Shown: positions 10,134 to 21,129, counted from the first letter of the stretch. The stretch is DNA of 64,000 bases from Symbiodinium kawagutii (GCA_009767595.1 VSDK01001858.1:80071-144070); one strand, 5' to 3'. Made by a program: numbers and translations. Notes: generated by a model from the letters alone, not told the origin.

Positions 10134-10301
10134 ACCAATTATGGGAACATTCTTGGAAAGGATTCCAAGACTGCCACCTTTCCAAAAAATTGGTACAATT
10201 GGTGCAACTGGTACCCTCTCAGTGTTTCGTGCCGTTGGTACCCTTGGTGAAATTGGTATCCTTCCATGCGTTTGGGTCTTGCAAGACTTTCAGCCATGAG
10301 A

Positions 10302-10400
10302 GTGCATTAGCTCCAACTATACCATTCTGTTGTGGAATAACTATCTCAGTTTTTCGTTTTTAGGAAAAGTTCGTCATAGATTGCTTCTAAGCAGCCTGCC
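10302..10400 (+). repeat. Direct repeat flanking the first gap, left copy
   Basis: This stretch shares several words in the same order with 12040-12140 on the far side of the gap: a CTGTTG-GGAATA word, CTCA, and CATAGATTGCTTCT followed by AGCAG. Another shared block, CATGAGA ... TGCATTAGCTCCAACT, occurs near 10295-10318 and 11182-11215. The locus around the gap is therefore a direct duplication of roughly 1-1.7 kb. Confidence 0.65.
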
Positions 10401-11236
10401 TTGCTTATAAGCAGTTTGCTTTCCTCAAAAAAAATCATCCTGCCTACTAGCAATTCTTCTTTTTCCATGTTTTTTCAATGTGGCAATGGCCGCTTTGATT
10501 GACAAATCCCCTTGGAACAGGAAGCAGGGCCTAGCCGCAGATGAGAGAGGCAAACGCATCCTCGCTTTGCGCAGAGCAACGGGGAAAACCTATGACCTGT
10601 GCAACAAGTAAAAATACATCTGGACACAGCAACCTCCAAACAATTCCAAGATACCTGTGAAGCCTTTTTGGTTCAGTATGGATGGCTGGCAAAAGACAGA
10701 ATTAAAAAAGGTGAACCATGTGGAGTAAAAGTCAGAAGCATTACCTCCCTTGCCTTGAACCGAAACGATGTAAATACCTTGCGCCAAGAGGGTGCTGGGC
10801 ATATGGGGGAGAAAGCTTCGTGCCCCAGATATGAGCAATTGCTGCTGCAAGTGTGAATGATACAGCTCCTTCCACGGTTTCAGTGTGATATCCACCTCAT
10901 CTTTAAAGAGGTTTGGAACCCAGAGCTGGAAGAAGGACCAGAAGAGTGAAGATGAAACAGAAAAGAGTGCGAAGAAGACATGCCAGCAAAAAAATGGCTG
11001 AACAGCCATGGTTCTTTTCCCTGTGACACGAGTGGTGGCTGGAGTACAAAATGGCCACATTTCTGCCTTTTCCAGTGATGGCTGGATAGTCATTAAGGTG
11101 GCCAGTCCTGGTTGGGTAGCTTTTGGTGGTTGCACTTGGTGGCATTGATGCCCCCTCCTGGCTGCATTTTCAAACATTCCAGCCATGAGACCTGAGAATG
11201 CATTAGCTCCAACTGCAATATCCGATTGAACGCGCC
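10400..11236. other. No supported gene
   Basis: A minus-strand frame of 226 codons (10590-11270) is open but shows no motif and lies inside the duplicated zone next to the gap. I see no splice pair or composition change that would support it as coding. Confidence 0.4.
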
Positions 11237-11301
11237 ATGGCGGATTTTTTGAGTTCAGCCATTCAGCCATTCAGCCACGTGTCTGAGTGGCTGATGCAGC
11301 C

Positions 11302-12003
11302 NNNNNNNNNNNNNNNNNNNNNNNNNNNNNNNNNNNNNNNNNNNNNNNNNNNNNNNNNNNNNNNNNNNNNNNNNNNNNNNNNNNNNNNNNNNNNNNNNNN
11401 NNNNNNNNNNNNNNNNNNNNNNNNNNNNNNNNNNNNNNNNNNNNNNNNNNNNNNNNNNNNNNNNNNNNNNNNNNNNNNNNNNNNNNNNNNNNNNNNNNNN
11501 NNNNNNNNNNNNNNNNNNNNNNNNNNNNNNNNNNNNNNNNNNNNNNNNNNNNNNNNNNNNNNNNNNNNNNNNNNNNNNNNNNNNNNNNNNNNNNNNNNNN
11601 NNNNNNNNNNNNNNNNNNNNNNNNNNNNNNNNNNNNNNNNNNNNNNNNNNNNNNNNNNNNNNNNNNNNNNNNNNNNNNNNNNNNNNNNNNNNNNNNNNNN
11701 NNNNNNNNNNNNNNNNNNNNNNNNNNNNNNNNNNNNNNNNNNNNNNNNNNNNNNNNNNNNNNNNNNNNNNNNNNNNNNNNNNNNNNNNNNNNNNNNNNNN
11801 NNNNNNNNNNNNNNNNNNNNNNNNNNNNNNNNNNNNNNNNNNNNNNNNNNNNNNNNNNNNNNNNNNNNNNNNNNNNNNNNNNNNNNNNNNNNNNNNNNNN
11901 NNNNNNNNNNNNNNNNNNNNNNNNNNNNNNNNNNNNNNNNNNNNNNNNNNNNNNNNNNNNNNNNNNNNNNNNNNNNNNNNNNNNNNNNNNNNNNNNNNNN
12001 NNN
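11302..12003. other. Assembly gap (702 N)
   Basis: A run of 702 undetermined bases. The sequences on either side contain repeated GAGTGGCTG and ATTCAGCC words, consistent with a repeat that could not be assembled. All reading frames that appear to cross the gap are artefacts of unknown bases. Confidence 1.
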
Positions 12004-12039
12004 GAGTGGCTGCCGCGAAATTGGAGCCGGATTGCACAT

Positions 12040-12140
12040 ACACTCATCATCCTGTTGGGGAATAGCTACCTCATGTTTTGGCCTTTCCAACACGTTGGCC
12101 ATAGATTGCTTCTCAGCAGTTTCGCTTTCTCATAAGGTTG
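12040..12140 (+). repeat. Direct repeat flanking the first gap, right copy
   Basis: Right-hand partner of the copy at 10302-10400, sharing the same ordered words at about 1.7 kb distance across the gap. Confidence 0.65.
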
Positions 12141-12656
12141 CTTTGGGCACTGTTACCCACGTGATCCCTAATATGTGTATATGTACGTATACGAATTGGG
12201 AAAGTCTAGCTGCGTTGCGATTGATGGTGATTCTGGCAAGGGACCAGTTCCCACAAATGTTAAAAGTTGCTGTGGCTGAGGCGGTGGTGATTCTTAAGGT
12301 TTTGCTTGAAAACCTCTCAAATGAATCACTAGTTCTCTGAAGTTTTCCTTGTATTAGTTGTAGCAAACAGCAACAATCACAAATCATAAGCCACTAGTTT
12401 CCAACACCCACATCGACGAGTCTTTTTGAGCCATAATATCCCTACAATGTCCATTTTTGACACTTGCTTGCCACTATTGCTAGGTAGAGCACCGCCAGTC
12501 ATCTAAAATGGCCCAATCAAATTAGTTTTGATTGATCAGCATTGCAGGGATAACGGTCGACAATGGTTAGTTAACCGAGGTTTATTTTTGACAATAAACA
12601 ATACTATTGCAGTTGTCATTGTTATGGTTGACAAAGATTATTATACATCAAATGAC

Positions 12657-12795
12657 CTTCATTTTTGACGGCTAACCAAACAATATCCTTTAAAGAGTGC
12701 TTGGCCATGCGTCGCTCCACCTGAGGCGATGCTGCCAAGAACCTCAGCGCCTCAGCACAGCATTCATCATGGCATTTGAAGGCTGGAACTGAGAG
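12657..12795 (-). CDS. Candidate exon, ARM/HEAT-like
   Basis: On the minus strand an acceptor AATCCAG precedes an open frame that reads LSVPAFKCHDECCAEALRFL and continues for 26 more residues to a possible GTCATT donor; an earlier GTGGAG donor after 25 codons is also possible. The EALRFLA pattern and helical periodicity resemble one armadillo or HEAT repeat, a protein-interaction fold. The assignment rests on one motif and is tentative. Confidence 0.4.
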
Positions 12796-12824
12796 CTGGA
12801 TTAACATCAAAATGGATCAAACTG

Positions 12825-12875
12825 TCATATTTCTCACAAAATCGGGGTGCCCCAAAATCATCCGTTGGTGGCCAT
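12825..12875. mobile_element. MITE-like element, family 2, partial copy L
   Basis: The stretch ATTTCTCACAAAAT followed by GGGGTGCCCCAAAATCATCC matches the left terminus of the second inverted-repeat family (see 28193-28277). A right terminus is not evident, so this is a truncated copy. Confidence 0.45.
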
Positions 12876-13210
12876 TTATGTATTGGGCCAACCATTTTGG
12901 GAAGAAACGCCCTTATAGCTGGTAGACTGTGTGGCCTACAGCCACTTTCGAACTTAGATTTGAGTGTTTTTGGGATGCGGTGGGTTTCAGCATAGAAATC
13001 GAAAGCCACCAAATTTACATTTATCTATCACACAAACGTTCAACAACATTGACATTGGTTGAAATTTGGTTTACCTGTTCACACCTCAGCTGGTCAATGT
13101 TGGTCATCTTGTCAACACCTGGTCGTCAACGGGCTGGGTTGGTGCTGCCAGCACTCCAGGACCTGCTCGCAATCAGACAAGGTTGAGGGCCAATTTTGAC
13201 AAGAAAGAAA

Positions 13211-13328
13211 TGGAGGTTTCTTGAATTGAGTTCAAATTGGGAACCCAAAAATGGATGGTTTATTACCAATAATGATTGTCATTGGAATCTTGAGATGAGT
13301 TTGGGGTACCTTACTTAAAGAAATTAGA
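13211..13328. mobile_element. MITE-like element, family 2, degraded copy J
   Basis: TGGAGGTTTCTTGAATT with GGGAACCC at the left and TTGGGGTACC with ACTTAAAGAAA at the right reproduce the family-2 termini in inverted orientation, with a TTTATTACCAATAATG core like that of copy H. Many substitutions make the borders approximate. Confidence 0.5.
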
Positions 13329-13596
13329 TATCATGTCAGTGTGGACGCCCTTTCTCAACCATGTTGTTCTTCTTGGTTTCAATTCCTACTTCACTGCCTG
13401 GTTTCAAATCACCAGATTTGCTTTTGGTGGAGAGCAGCCGAGAGAAAAATGCAGAGCGCGGCAGGGATTAAAGAGGGAAAATGTGCATTCGTAGGGTAGC
13501 TCAGCCCGGCAAGAAACGGAAATTCAACTGATATGGTTTGGAAACCAATTACCGCAACTACTTTTTGCAAGACAATTGGCAACAACTCACCCAACT

Positions 13597-13755
13597 ACTT
13601 CAGAATTGATGAAAGGAATTTATCAAAATTTAATTTCTGGAAGCCGGAACCCCTGGTCCCAAGCTCCAAAAAGACAGAGAAGTCATGAATCGGCCGGACC
13701 AAGACAACCACTTCAGCGGCCTCATATTTCCGTGGTAGCAGGAAATTAGCAGTGG
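13597..13755 (-). CDS. Candidate exon, unrecognised (minus strand)
   Basis: A minus-strand frame reads NFLLPRKYEAAEVVVLVRPI and continues through an acidic and hydrophobic stretch to a stop at about 13595-13597. Composition is protein-like and contrasts with the AT-rich flanks. A GT donor may cut it earlier, near 13650. Together with the ARM-like exon at 12657-12795 it hints at a minus-strand gene, but the two cannot be joined. Confidence 0.3.
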
Positions 13756-14267
13756 CAACAGGCCGCACTGGAATCCCACACATGCACAATTCACTTGTTT
13801 TCACTTGGATCCCAGGGTTGATTTTATTTGGTTTTGATACAGTACCTGGCGAGGACAATTATCCTGATCACCGGCCCCCGGTGGAAGGATTTCACTGTGC
13901 CATGGGGAACTTAGGAGTGCTCAATCTCAACGGCATTGCGCTCAGTTTGGCAGTTCAAGTGCACCTCGCTGCCAGCATTCGCCTCTTGGACATTATAGTG
14001 CTTGCTACCTTGTCAGCAGGTCACCCCCTACTGGAGTCCAAACCGCCCCCTATGAGCTGTTTTTTCAGGAAAAAGGCGGTTTGTGACGCTGGGTGTGGGC
14101 ATCACTCATTGGTTTTTCACCCTAAAGTCATGGTTTCAATATGCTTGAGTCACTGGCAGGGTGTTATGTGTATAGTTGAAAGGGGCGAGTGCCGTAGGCC
14201 TTGGTCCGGTGGCATCAACGCCTGGCAGGGTGTTTTCCAAAGCCGCTGGGGTACCAGCATTTGGTAG
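13752..14267 (+). CDS. Unrecognised ORF (171 aa)
   Basis: One of the longest ATG-initiated frames in unique sequence here. It includes a leucine/isoleucine-rich segment at about residues 55-95 that could be an amphipathic or membrane helix. No motif is recognised and splice sites inside it are plausible, so the frame may be a composite of exon and intron. Confidence 0.22.
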   Translation: MATGRTGIPHMHNSLVFTWIPGLILFGFDTVPGEDNYPDHRPPVEGFHCAMGNLGVLNLNGIALSLAVQVHLAASIRLLDIIVLATLSAGHPLLESKPPPMSCFFRKKAVCDAGCGHHSLVFHPKVMVSICLSHWQGVMCIVERGECRRPWSGGINAWQGVFQSRWGTSIW

Positions 14268-14576
14268 TTTCTCCAAATGTTGACCCCATTTCTTCTTAGC
14301 TTTCCAGGCCCACTGGCAAAAACAGCAGTGGCTCTCACCTTGGCTCAGGTGAGCACGACAAACTTCGAGAGTTAAGCTTGGCCGATACCCAGCTGACAAT
14401 GGCCGCTTGCTTTGAAATGATAAGATTCTCAAGTTGCCACACGAAGCTCCGCTTTTTGCAGCGTTTTTCCTTGATGTTTTTGCTGGAACAGTTGCGTTTT
14501 TGTGGACGTTCAGCAGTTGAGTCGGATTGGTTGCTGATCGTCGCCGGTGTTCACCAGTCAGCTATGCAACCTGGCA

Positions 14577-14672
14577 GGGATGCCTGCAGAACGTGGCAGA
14601 TGGAACTCCATCGATGCAGATGCTTTCGCCGCGTTAGGCGCTGATGCGAAGTCGCTGCCAGATGCTTCCAGG
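14577..14672 (+). CDS. Candidate short exon
   Basis: Between a TGGCAG acceptor and a CTTCCAG-GTTATC donor lies an open frame including MPAERGRWNSIDADAFAALG. GC content rises sharply over the segment. No family is recognised. Confidence 0.27.
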
Positions 14673-15336
14673 TTATCCAAACAAGAGATAGCAATAGAAC
14701 TTCAAAGAATTGTAGTCTTTTTAAGGATCTAAAATGCTCTAAATTGCTATGTGGCCTGAGTAGAAGAAGTGCATAGTCGGAACCGCTGCTCAAAGCCGGA
14801 ATCCCTGACCTTTTTCGGTCAATGCATTTACAGTTGATTTTCTTCTCACTGTCATTGTAGAAACATATTTACACATGTTCCGTGCGTGCTGTCACTCGTG
14901 ACACGCAATTATGTGCTGGGTCGGGTTAAGTGATCACCATTTGCTGGTGTTGGTGGTGAGCATCATCAGAGCCGGTTTGATATCTTGTCAATCCGCTTTT
15001 ATATTTATATTTAAGTATTTTTACATACCATATCTATTTTTATATTATAATATTTATTATTGGTCAAGTTTGTTCAATACAATTTTTTTTGCGCTTTGCG
15101 TAGGTAGGTCTGTGTGTTTGCGTGTTTCAGTTTCTCAACAATTGGCCGCCCACCATCGTGTGAGTTGTGCAATGCCTCGGAAAGAGTATTGCAACGCAAG
15201 CCACGAATGGGTGGGCCTTGGGATGCCTACTTGTATGCGAAGCTGTGGTTATCATTGGGGCGTACATGGGTGTACGGCAACTATCATTAGCTACGGTTAT
15301 AATACACTCAAAAAGGTAGCTTATGTACAGCAACCT

Positions 15337-15570
15337 CTATAAGCATGAAAAGTTACCAGTTACATCCAGTTGCTGGGGATGCACATCTATAGGGGCCTTG
15401 GTGGGGTCGCAGCACCAGGCTCCTGCCTGTCCAACAACGTGAGCCTGCACAGCTTGTCGCTCTCCAGTTGCGCCTCGAGACCCACTGGAAGTGCTGGCGC
15501 TGGCCCTCCCATGGCGCATTTCTTGGAGTGTCTATGCGGTGACCTGGGCTTGAGTCCATGCTGAGCTGTG
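15337..15570. other. GC-rich coding-like island, strand unresolved
   Basis: Open frames with protein-like composition exist on both strands over the same bases: one on the plus strand from 15370, and two overlapping frames on the minus strand, one of them part of a 104-codon frame reaching 15701. The high GC against AT-rich surroundings suggests an exon, but strand and frame cannot be settled by eye. Confidence 0.35.
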
Positions 15571-15709
15571 GATTTCTGATGACTTTTGTTCGGGATTCTG
15601 GGTTCTTCTTGGTCATGAAGGCCTAGCAAAACCCATCGTTTTGCCGGCCATACATATGAAAGAGGAGAAAAAATGGTTATGTCATTAGATGTTGAAGTCA
15701 AGGCCTGGT

Positions 15710-16440
15710 TTTGGCACGTTCGTGGGGGATTGCGAGTTCATTGTTCAGAGGGATTGGGTACCATGAGCTTTCTCAGGAATCCCAACTGGTAACCCATGTT
15801 TAGAAAGCGATGCTTGTTGGTGATTCAGAACTATTCACAATTCACAAGCAGTCCTCTCCAAAGCTGACGCGATGCTACCGCGCTGGCGAGAAAAACAAGG
15901 AACTTAATATCTTGAAAACTGCGCTGCTCAGAGCTTTCCTCCATCGAATGTCGGATTACTTGTAGGTGCATCAACCGTAGCTGCATCAACCCGACAAGAA
16001 AAGGATGGCAAAATCAATGCCGCCTCACCTCAGCTGTGGCCGACGAAGTTGTGACGTCCAACCACGATGAACGTTTGTTGAAACCGTACTCATGACGGTG
16101 GATATTGCTGGTTGATGGTGATTGAGTATAATGCTCCAGTTGAAAATTCATGAGTCGAGGAAGTACTTTTCAGAAATTGGCTTTGCTGCTCCAAACATTT
16201 CACCATACTACTTGCACAGCAGATGTCAATCCAATCTCATGAGATTGTCTAACACCAACAATTTCAACAATTTAGGTAAGTTGGTTGAGATCACAATCAA
16301 CTGTTTTTTTCTTGATCAAGCCAGGTTTCATGGTAAGTATGGATTAAACATAGGTCAACAACAACCATAGATCAAATGGTTGACTCTGGTGCCAGGTTTC
16401 ATCGCTTCACCAAGCAATGTCCATGGCCAGACATGGCCAG
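15710..16440. other. No gene seen
   Basis: Unique, moderately AT-rich DNA without a convincing exon. An 82-codon plus-strand frame at 16122-16370 is low in complexity and not called. Confidence 0.45.
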
Positions 16441-16986
16441 TTACGTCGCTGAGTTGGCTGGCGTCCACTGATCTTTGATCATTAGGATATAGTTGTGGTT
16501 GATTTTTGCAAGCGATGACTCATCGTGCTTGATAGTGCTTGATACCTCAAATAAATGGTTAGGTGGCTTTGCTTCGCGGTTTTTCTGAGGCATACAGAAC
16601 TTGCAGAACTTAGATATCTCATCCAACCAGACTCCTGGTAGCAGCCCAGTGAACCGCAGAATAAAACGGGCCAGTTGGGACACTTCCAAGGTCAGCTTTG
16701 AAGTTTGTGACAATGATGGCCTCAATAAATAGGCAATAGGCAGGCCTGTGCGCTTTTGGATAAGTTCTGCGCAACTTAGTTCTTGAGTTATCCTCATATT
16801 AGGGCATTTGCAACTACCATCACTAGTATTCAAACATGTTGCGAGTACCCATGCATCAATAACCTCTTCGATACATCCTGCAGTCGCGTTCAGGTTTGTT
16901 TTTTGTGTCCCAGGCTTCCCATGAGGGTTCATCAGGTGTGCTGTGCAAGTTTTGGCAGTGATTTTCTGAAACAATCTAGTTTGCAT
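16441..16986 (-). CDS. Unrecognised ORF (181 aa, minus strand)
   Basis: A 181-codon frame with ATG in unique sequence. The middle part is cysteine-containing and reads like a folded protein, including SQTSKLTLEVSQLARFILRF. No family is recognised. Its AT-rich composition is unlike the GC-rich exons elsewhere in the window, so it could be a decayed retroelement fragment or chance. Confidence 0.28.
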   Translation of the reverse strand: MQTRLFQKITAKTCTAHLMNPHGKPGTQKTNLNATAGCIEEVIDAWVLATCLNTSDGSCKCPNMRITQELSCAELIQKRTGLPIAYLLRPSLSQTSKLTLEVSQLARFILRFTGLLPGVWLDEISKFCKFCMPQKNREAKPPNHLFEVSSTIKHDESSLAKINHNYILMIKDQWTPANSAT

Positions 16987-17656
16987 CTAGGAGTTGTATA
17001 TCAATAGATATTGATAGGATGGATTTTCAGTGAAATAGCAACCTGCAAAACAATCAATTTCGCATTGCACTGGATTTTGCATTTGTTGTATGTATTTTGA
17101 TTTTGAATTGATTTTGCTTGACAGTTTTGCTGTAACGACATTTTGATCGAGTTAGTTTTATGATTTGGGTTGAAAATTCTTCGCAGATGTTACTTTGCCA
17201 AGGATTGATCACCGCGCAGCGCTGATTTTGGAGGATGTGTTCCCCAGCAGCAGCTGGCCCGGACACGAAGCTGGGCCGGTGGCCTAGGCCACTCGTAGCT
17301 GGTGCGGAGAGCACAGCGCAAGTGGTGCCTTTACTGAGGCTGTTGACCAGGCAGTCAGCAAGTAACATAGCTTGTGTGTTTCATTTCCAGAAAGGGCCGT
17401 GTAGTTGCTGACTGGTTGGTTAGCATGCATGCCCAAATCGCAGAGAAACTGGAACATTGGTGATGCGATTTGCCAAAATGCCTTCGAGGACCCCACCCAG
17501 AAGCAGTCCCAAGATTGGTCAGCACCACTAAGCTTGTGGTAGGGACCCTTGCATAGAACCACTGATGTTCACACGAGTAACAACATGGGTCATCCGTGGC
17601 CATCCTTTTGCTGCTAATTTTTGCGCTGATTGATTGACCAGCTGGTATTTCCGCAG

Positions 17657-17817
17657 GTTGGCAAGTCACCGGCACTTGAAGAAAATGAATGCAACTTGGA
17701 GCAGATCACAGCGCTAGTTAGGCGTGACTGGAGACGCTCTCCAGGCCACCGGAAACATCCGGTGGCCTTTCGGAGTCTTGGGGTGCCAAAAGAATTGCAA
17801 CACGGAGAATTGTTAAG
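17657..17817 (+). CDS. Candidate internal exon, unrecognised
   Basis: A TTTCCGCAG acceptor is followed by a 161-bp open segment ending at a TTAAG-GTTATG border. The peptide begins VGKSPALEENECNLEQITAL and then becomes strongly basic (Arg/His/Lys). It starts in phase 0 and ends in phase 2. Borders and composition make it a good exon candidate. I recognise no domain. Confidence 0.42.
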
Positions 17818-17861
17818 GTTATGAACGCACAATTTCACCATTCACCACCATCAAGCGATAT

Positions 17862-17881
17862 TTTTATATATATATATATAT
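17862..17881. repeat. TA microsatellite
   Basis: About nine AT dinucleotides in a T-rich context. A second TATA-rich patch lies at 18285-18320. Confidence 0.9.
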
Positions 17882-18411
17882 TCAACAGGGCCTGTCAGCC
17901 ATCAAACAACAGTATTTATTTATTATCAGCAGACTGCTTTGATGAGTTATCATTGGCATCCCGTACTTTTTAACTGTTTTATCATTCCTCCTTTATAGAA
18001 ACCTAGTCAGTGTTCAGTTCAGCGCTGTTGGCTGCAAACCCCCTTACTCTGAATCCTCGATGATTTCATCTCTAGGCACTGTGATGTGGCAGCCGCCTCC
18101 CTCCATTGACTGTTGGCCTTTTTGTTCGTTATGCTGATGCATATGCACATGCGATCACGCATATGAATTACTCAGGCATTCATGTCGATTTGAAACGATT
18201 TGAACATCCTGTCATGCGCACGGATATGTTTTTGAGGCGCATTTGAGTATTCACATCGCATTTGCATTCACAAAGAGAGAGATATTATACATTATACATA
18301 TATATCTATATAGATCTATAAACAAATGCGTATAGGCATATGTTTACACCAGTCATATGCACACCGTACCTATCCTACGCAGCTGATCGAACTGACCAAC
18401 CCAGCTGCGAG

Positions 18412-18513
18412 GTATCTGACAATCCACTGGGTCAGATGGGCATCCGTTCCTTGCTTCGGCTCCTGGCGGACTCCCACTGCTCTCTACGGCGTTTCGAGTG
18501 CAATGGCTGCTGT
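18412..18513 (+). CDS. LRR (RNI-like) family gene, candidate exon 1 of 2 in phase
   Basis: Between a CTGCGAG acceptor and a GTAAAC donor lie exactly 34 codons in phase 0-0. The peptide contains DNPLGQMGIRSLLRLLADSH and RRFECNGC, which fits the N-x-L-G-x-x-G-x-x-x-L-x-x-x-L pattern of RNI-like leucine-rich repeats. It joins in phase to 19130-19213 across a 616-bp intron. Such LRR proteins bind other proteins; the specific role is unknown. My recollection that dinoflagellates carry a large family with this FEC-x-GC ending is from memory and needs a search. Confidence 0.5.
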
Positions 18514-19129
18514 GTAAACGACCCTTGGCAGATGCAATTGGTGGCCACCATGGAGATCCAATGAGTAGCCGTGGGTTCTCCGCCCAGGGGGAGGTTTTAA
18601 CCGTACGATACCATTAAACATAGGTGATGAACCAGGGCAATTGAAGGTTGCTGATGGTCAATCAGCAACGATGACAGCAGGAACTGTAATTGATTTGTCC
18701 CAAATTCATGAGGCAGTTGATTTTCATATGTGTTTTATTTTCTGGCGCACGTGGGAACCACCACAGAACCAAACAGCAGAATCTGTGAGTCGACCGCCTA
18801 TCGACCACCTGGTCACCTGGTAGTTTTCAGGACGATGGCTATGTGGACGCGTCAGATCAAGTCTTTCGGCCCAGCTGTCCAGGACTACTCGGCGAACTCG
18901 GTGGGGTTCTTGTTGATGACTGGTGGTGATGGATACGATGATGTTGTGATCGATGATTAAGTTGTTGTGATGTTTAATTCTGGCATGTGTGGTGGCATGA
19001 CTTTCCATCATGTCGGCTGGCAAGCTTTGGTTCCTTCGATGCATTTGTTTGGAATTCTACAGTGGGTAGTTCTTCCCTACTATGAATCATTCCTACGCAA
19101 GGTACTGATCCTGTGCTGCACCAGCCGAG

Positions 19130-19213
19130 CAATGTTTCATGGCGCCAGGAGGTATGTACCAACTGGACTTGACTCAGCCTTACCATCGCAGCATCCTTCG
19201 GATGCTTTCCAAG
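19130..19213 (+). CDS. LRR family gene, candidate exon 2 of 2 in phase
   Basis: A GCCGAG acceptor and a CCAAG-GTAGGG donor enclose 28 codons in phase 0-0. The peptide includes GGMYQLDLTQPYHRSILRML, another leucine-rich pattern of the Y-x-L-D-L-x-x-P-Y-H-R type. Two exons with matching phase and related motif on one strand support one gene running through 18.4-19.2 kb. Upstream and downstream exons are not fully resolved. Confidence 0.5.
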
Positions 19214-19530
19214 GTAGGGACCTGTTTGAAACCGGGCCGTTCTGCAGAGCTTGGGCCCACAATGGATACAAAGGACAGATGTATAGTTATTCCATCAGGT
19301 TACTCATCAAATCTCATCAACCATCCATTTACCATCAAGTACCTATCAATAAACAACCTATTGTTGTGTAAAAGATGTTCTCATTTGTTTCCATGATTTG
19401 CAACTTCTAAACTAACAGCATCATGTTGATTCACTTTGATTTCGCTCTTTATTTTCACATATTTTCGTATAGTCATATACTCCTTGTGTTCTAGATTATC
19501 CAATGTCACTGATGTGGCAAATTGTTCGAA

Positions 19531-19764
19531 ACATTGAACACGCATTCTCACTGAAGATACGTACTCAGAAAGTCATCGTTCTGTGCAATCGAGAGGACAT
19601 AGAAGGATCAACTCCATAGAATGGGAATGTTAGACACTCTTAGACTTTGAAAACATTGAACACGCATTCTCAGTGAAGATAAGTACTCAGAAAATAATCG
19701 TTCTGTGCAATCAAAAGGACATAGAAGGATCAACTCCATAGAATGGGAATGTTAGACTTCGAAT
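19531..19764 (+). repeat. 122-bp tandem duplication
   Basis: ACATTGAACACGCATTCTCA begins units at 19531 and 19653. The two copies differ at only a few positions over about 110 bases, including shared GGACATAGAAGGATCAACTC. The near identity indicates a fairly recent event. It lies in a probable intron of the LRR-like gene. Confidence 0.92.
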
Positions 19765-19956
19765 CGTGTTTCCCTTTGATCAATGAAACTTGGCTGAATT
19801 TCTCAGCCGTAAGTCTGCACGAATCATGCATTGATTTGTACCCTTCACAGCGATCAACTGCATGGAACCCTTGATGAGTCAAATCAGAAATCCTTGAAAT
19901 CTTTCAGTCAATTTGCATGGCCCCAAATCCTTGCCAAAAAAAGGCCACGGTCCAGC

Positions 19957-20118
19957 ATGGTTGCTCCGGAGGTGGCTGAGCGTCTCACTTTGTCACCTTC
20001 AGATGCCATGACATCGCAGGGAGCTTTTCCTGTACCGGAGCCGCTCAGACGCCGTGCCGTTGGGAGCTGTTCGTCGGCCGCAGGGTCACCAGCATCCCGT
20101 GCCATCCAAGCAGCACGG
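19957..20118 (+). CDS. Candidate exon, unrecognised
   Basis: An open frame from ATG 19957 reads MVAPEVAERLTLSPSDAMTS and continues Ser/Ala/Arg-rich to a CACGG-GTAGAG border, exactly 54 codons. It lies on the same strand and between the LRR exons and the candidate at 20727, so it could be an exon of that gene, although an internal acceptor in matching phase is not evident. Alternatively it is the first exon of a separate gene. Confidence 0.35.
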
Positions 20119-20726
20119 GTAGAGTGGTGATGTGTTTTGACAGCATGCCACAATCGTGGCACCCCCAAAACCAATGGTTTCCATTTGTAAAATTTGATGA
20201 TTTTTTAATATTTTTTCTGTGGGTCCCATTGGTTACCATATGGCTTAGCACATGCCCAGCTATGCAGATTGCGTGTGCGAGCTCGATCATGCATGTCAAT
20301 TTAGGGAACTGCTTTGGCAGAGTACTTTGAATCTCAGTCAGTTGTGATTTTCCTTTGCGTATCCTTGCGTTGTGCATGCATATATCTCCGTGTGTGATCC
20401 ATTTGTATCCATGTGTATCCAGTTGCATTTGCGCAAGCCCTTGGCAAAAGCCAGCCCCTTCCCACCAAGGAAAGTGGAGGGCTCGTGGTTCCTTGCCCAA
20501 CCGCTTTGAGCTTCTTTGAGTGCCCATGCGCTTTAAATTTGGAAAGGGAATTGAATGCTAGTGGATAATCCTGATAATACTCCCCTATGAGCTATTTATA
20601 CCTAATGAAAGCTATTCGGTGTGATAACACTGTGCACTAGACCGTTTGTTGCATCCTTAGCAAAACCAGTAGTTGCATTGCCTGCTGGCATGCACCTGGG
20701 TTCCTGCCCAGAAACGCCTGACCAAG

Positions 20727-20856
20727 GGTGGTTCAAACCCGTGGCACCGCAAAGTTTCGCTTCAACGTGGAGAAGTGCATGGGGAAAGTTGCGACAGAAG
20801 CGTTTCTCGATGTCGATTTTGAGACATATATGGAAGAATTGTCAATAATAATTGGG
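20727..20856 (+). CDS. Candidate exon downstream of LRR exons, possible frameshift
   Basis: The frame contains GTAKFRFNVEKCMGKVATEA and an acidic helix, ending at a GTATCC donor. Upstream of the GTA motif the neighbouring frame reads as good protein too (DQGWFKP), so the exon may really start near 20711 and carry a one-base indel near 20742. That would mean a pseudogene or a sequencing error. Same strand as the LRR exons. Confidence 0.38.
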
Positions 20857-21129
20857 GTATCCATACCCCCTGGACGCCCTTACAAAATAATACCTCATGA
20901 TGATCAGTGCTGAGAGATGATGGGTGCTGGTTTGAGGAGTAGCGGGATCCCAAGGGTAAACTAAAACCGCAGACCTCAATTTAGAAGAATCGGGATTCTC
21001 CCTGATGGTTTTCCAAAAGAGGGAATCCAAAGCGCAACCCGAAGTATTTGCAATGAGTTGCAGTCCGCTTGTCAAGGCAATGAACCAGTGGTTCTCCATC
21101 TTGGAAAGCCTTATCGCTGGTTTCATTAC

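Noticed and set aside
10590-11270. 226-codon minus-strand ORF
   Set aside because: No motif and no splice or composition support; it lies in a duplicated region next to the gap.
11237-12340. Long frames across the first gap
   Set aside because: Unknown bases cannot contain stops; the frames are artefacts. The same applies to frames across 23743-23913.
14330-14345. Leader-like word CCTTGGCTCAGG
   Set aside because: Only nine or so bases match the spliced leader, expected by chance in 64 kb.
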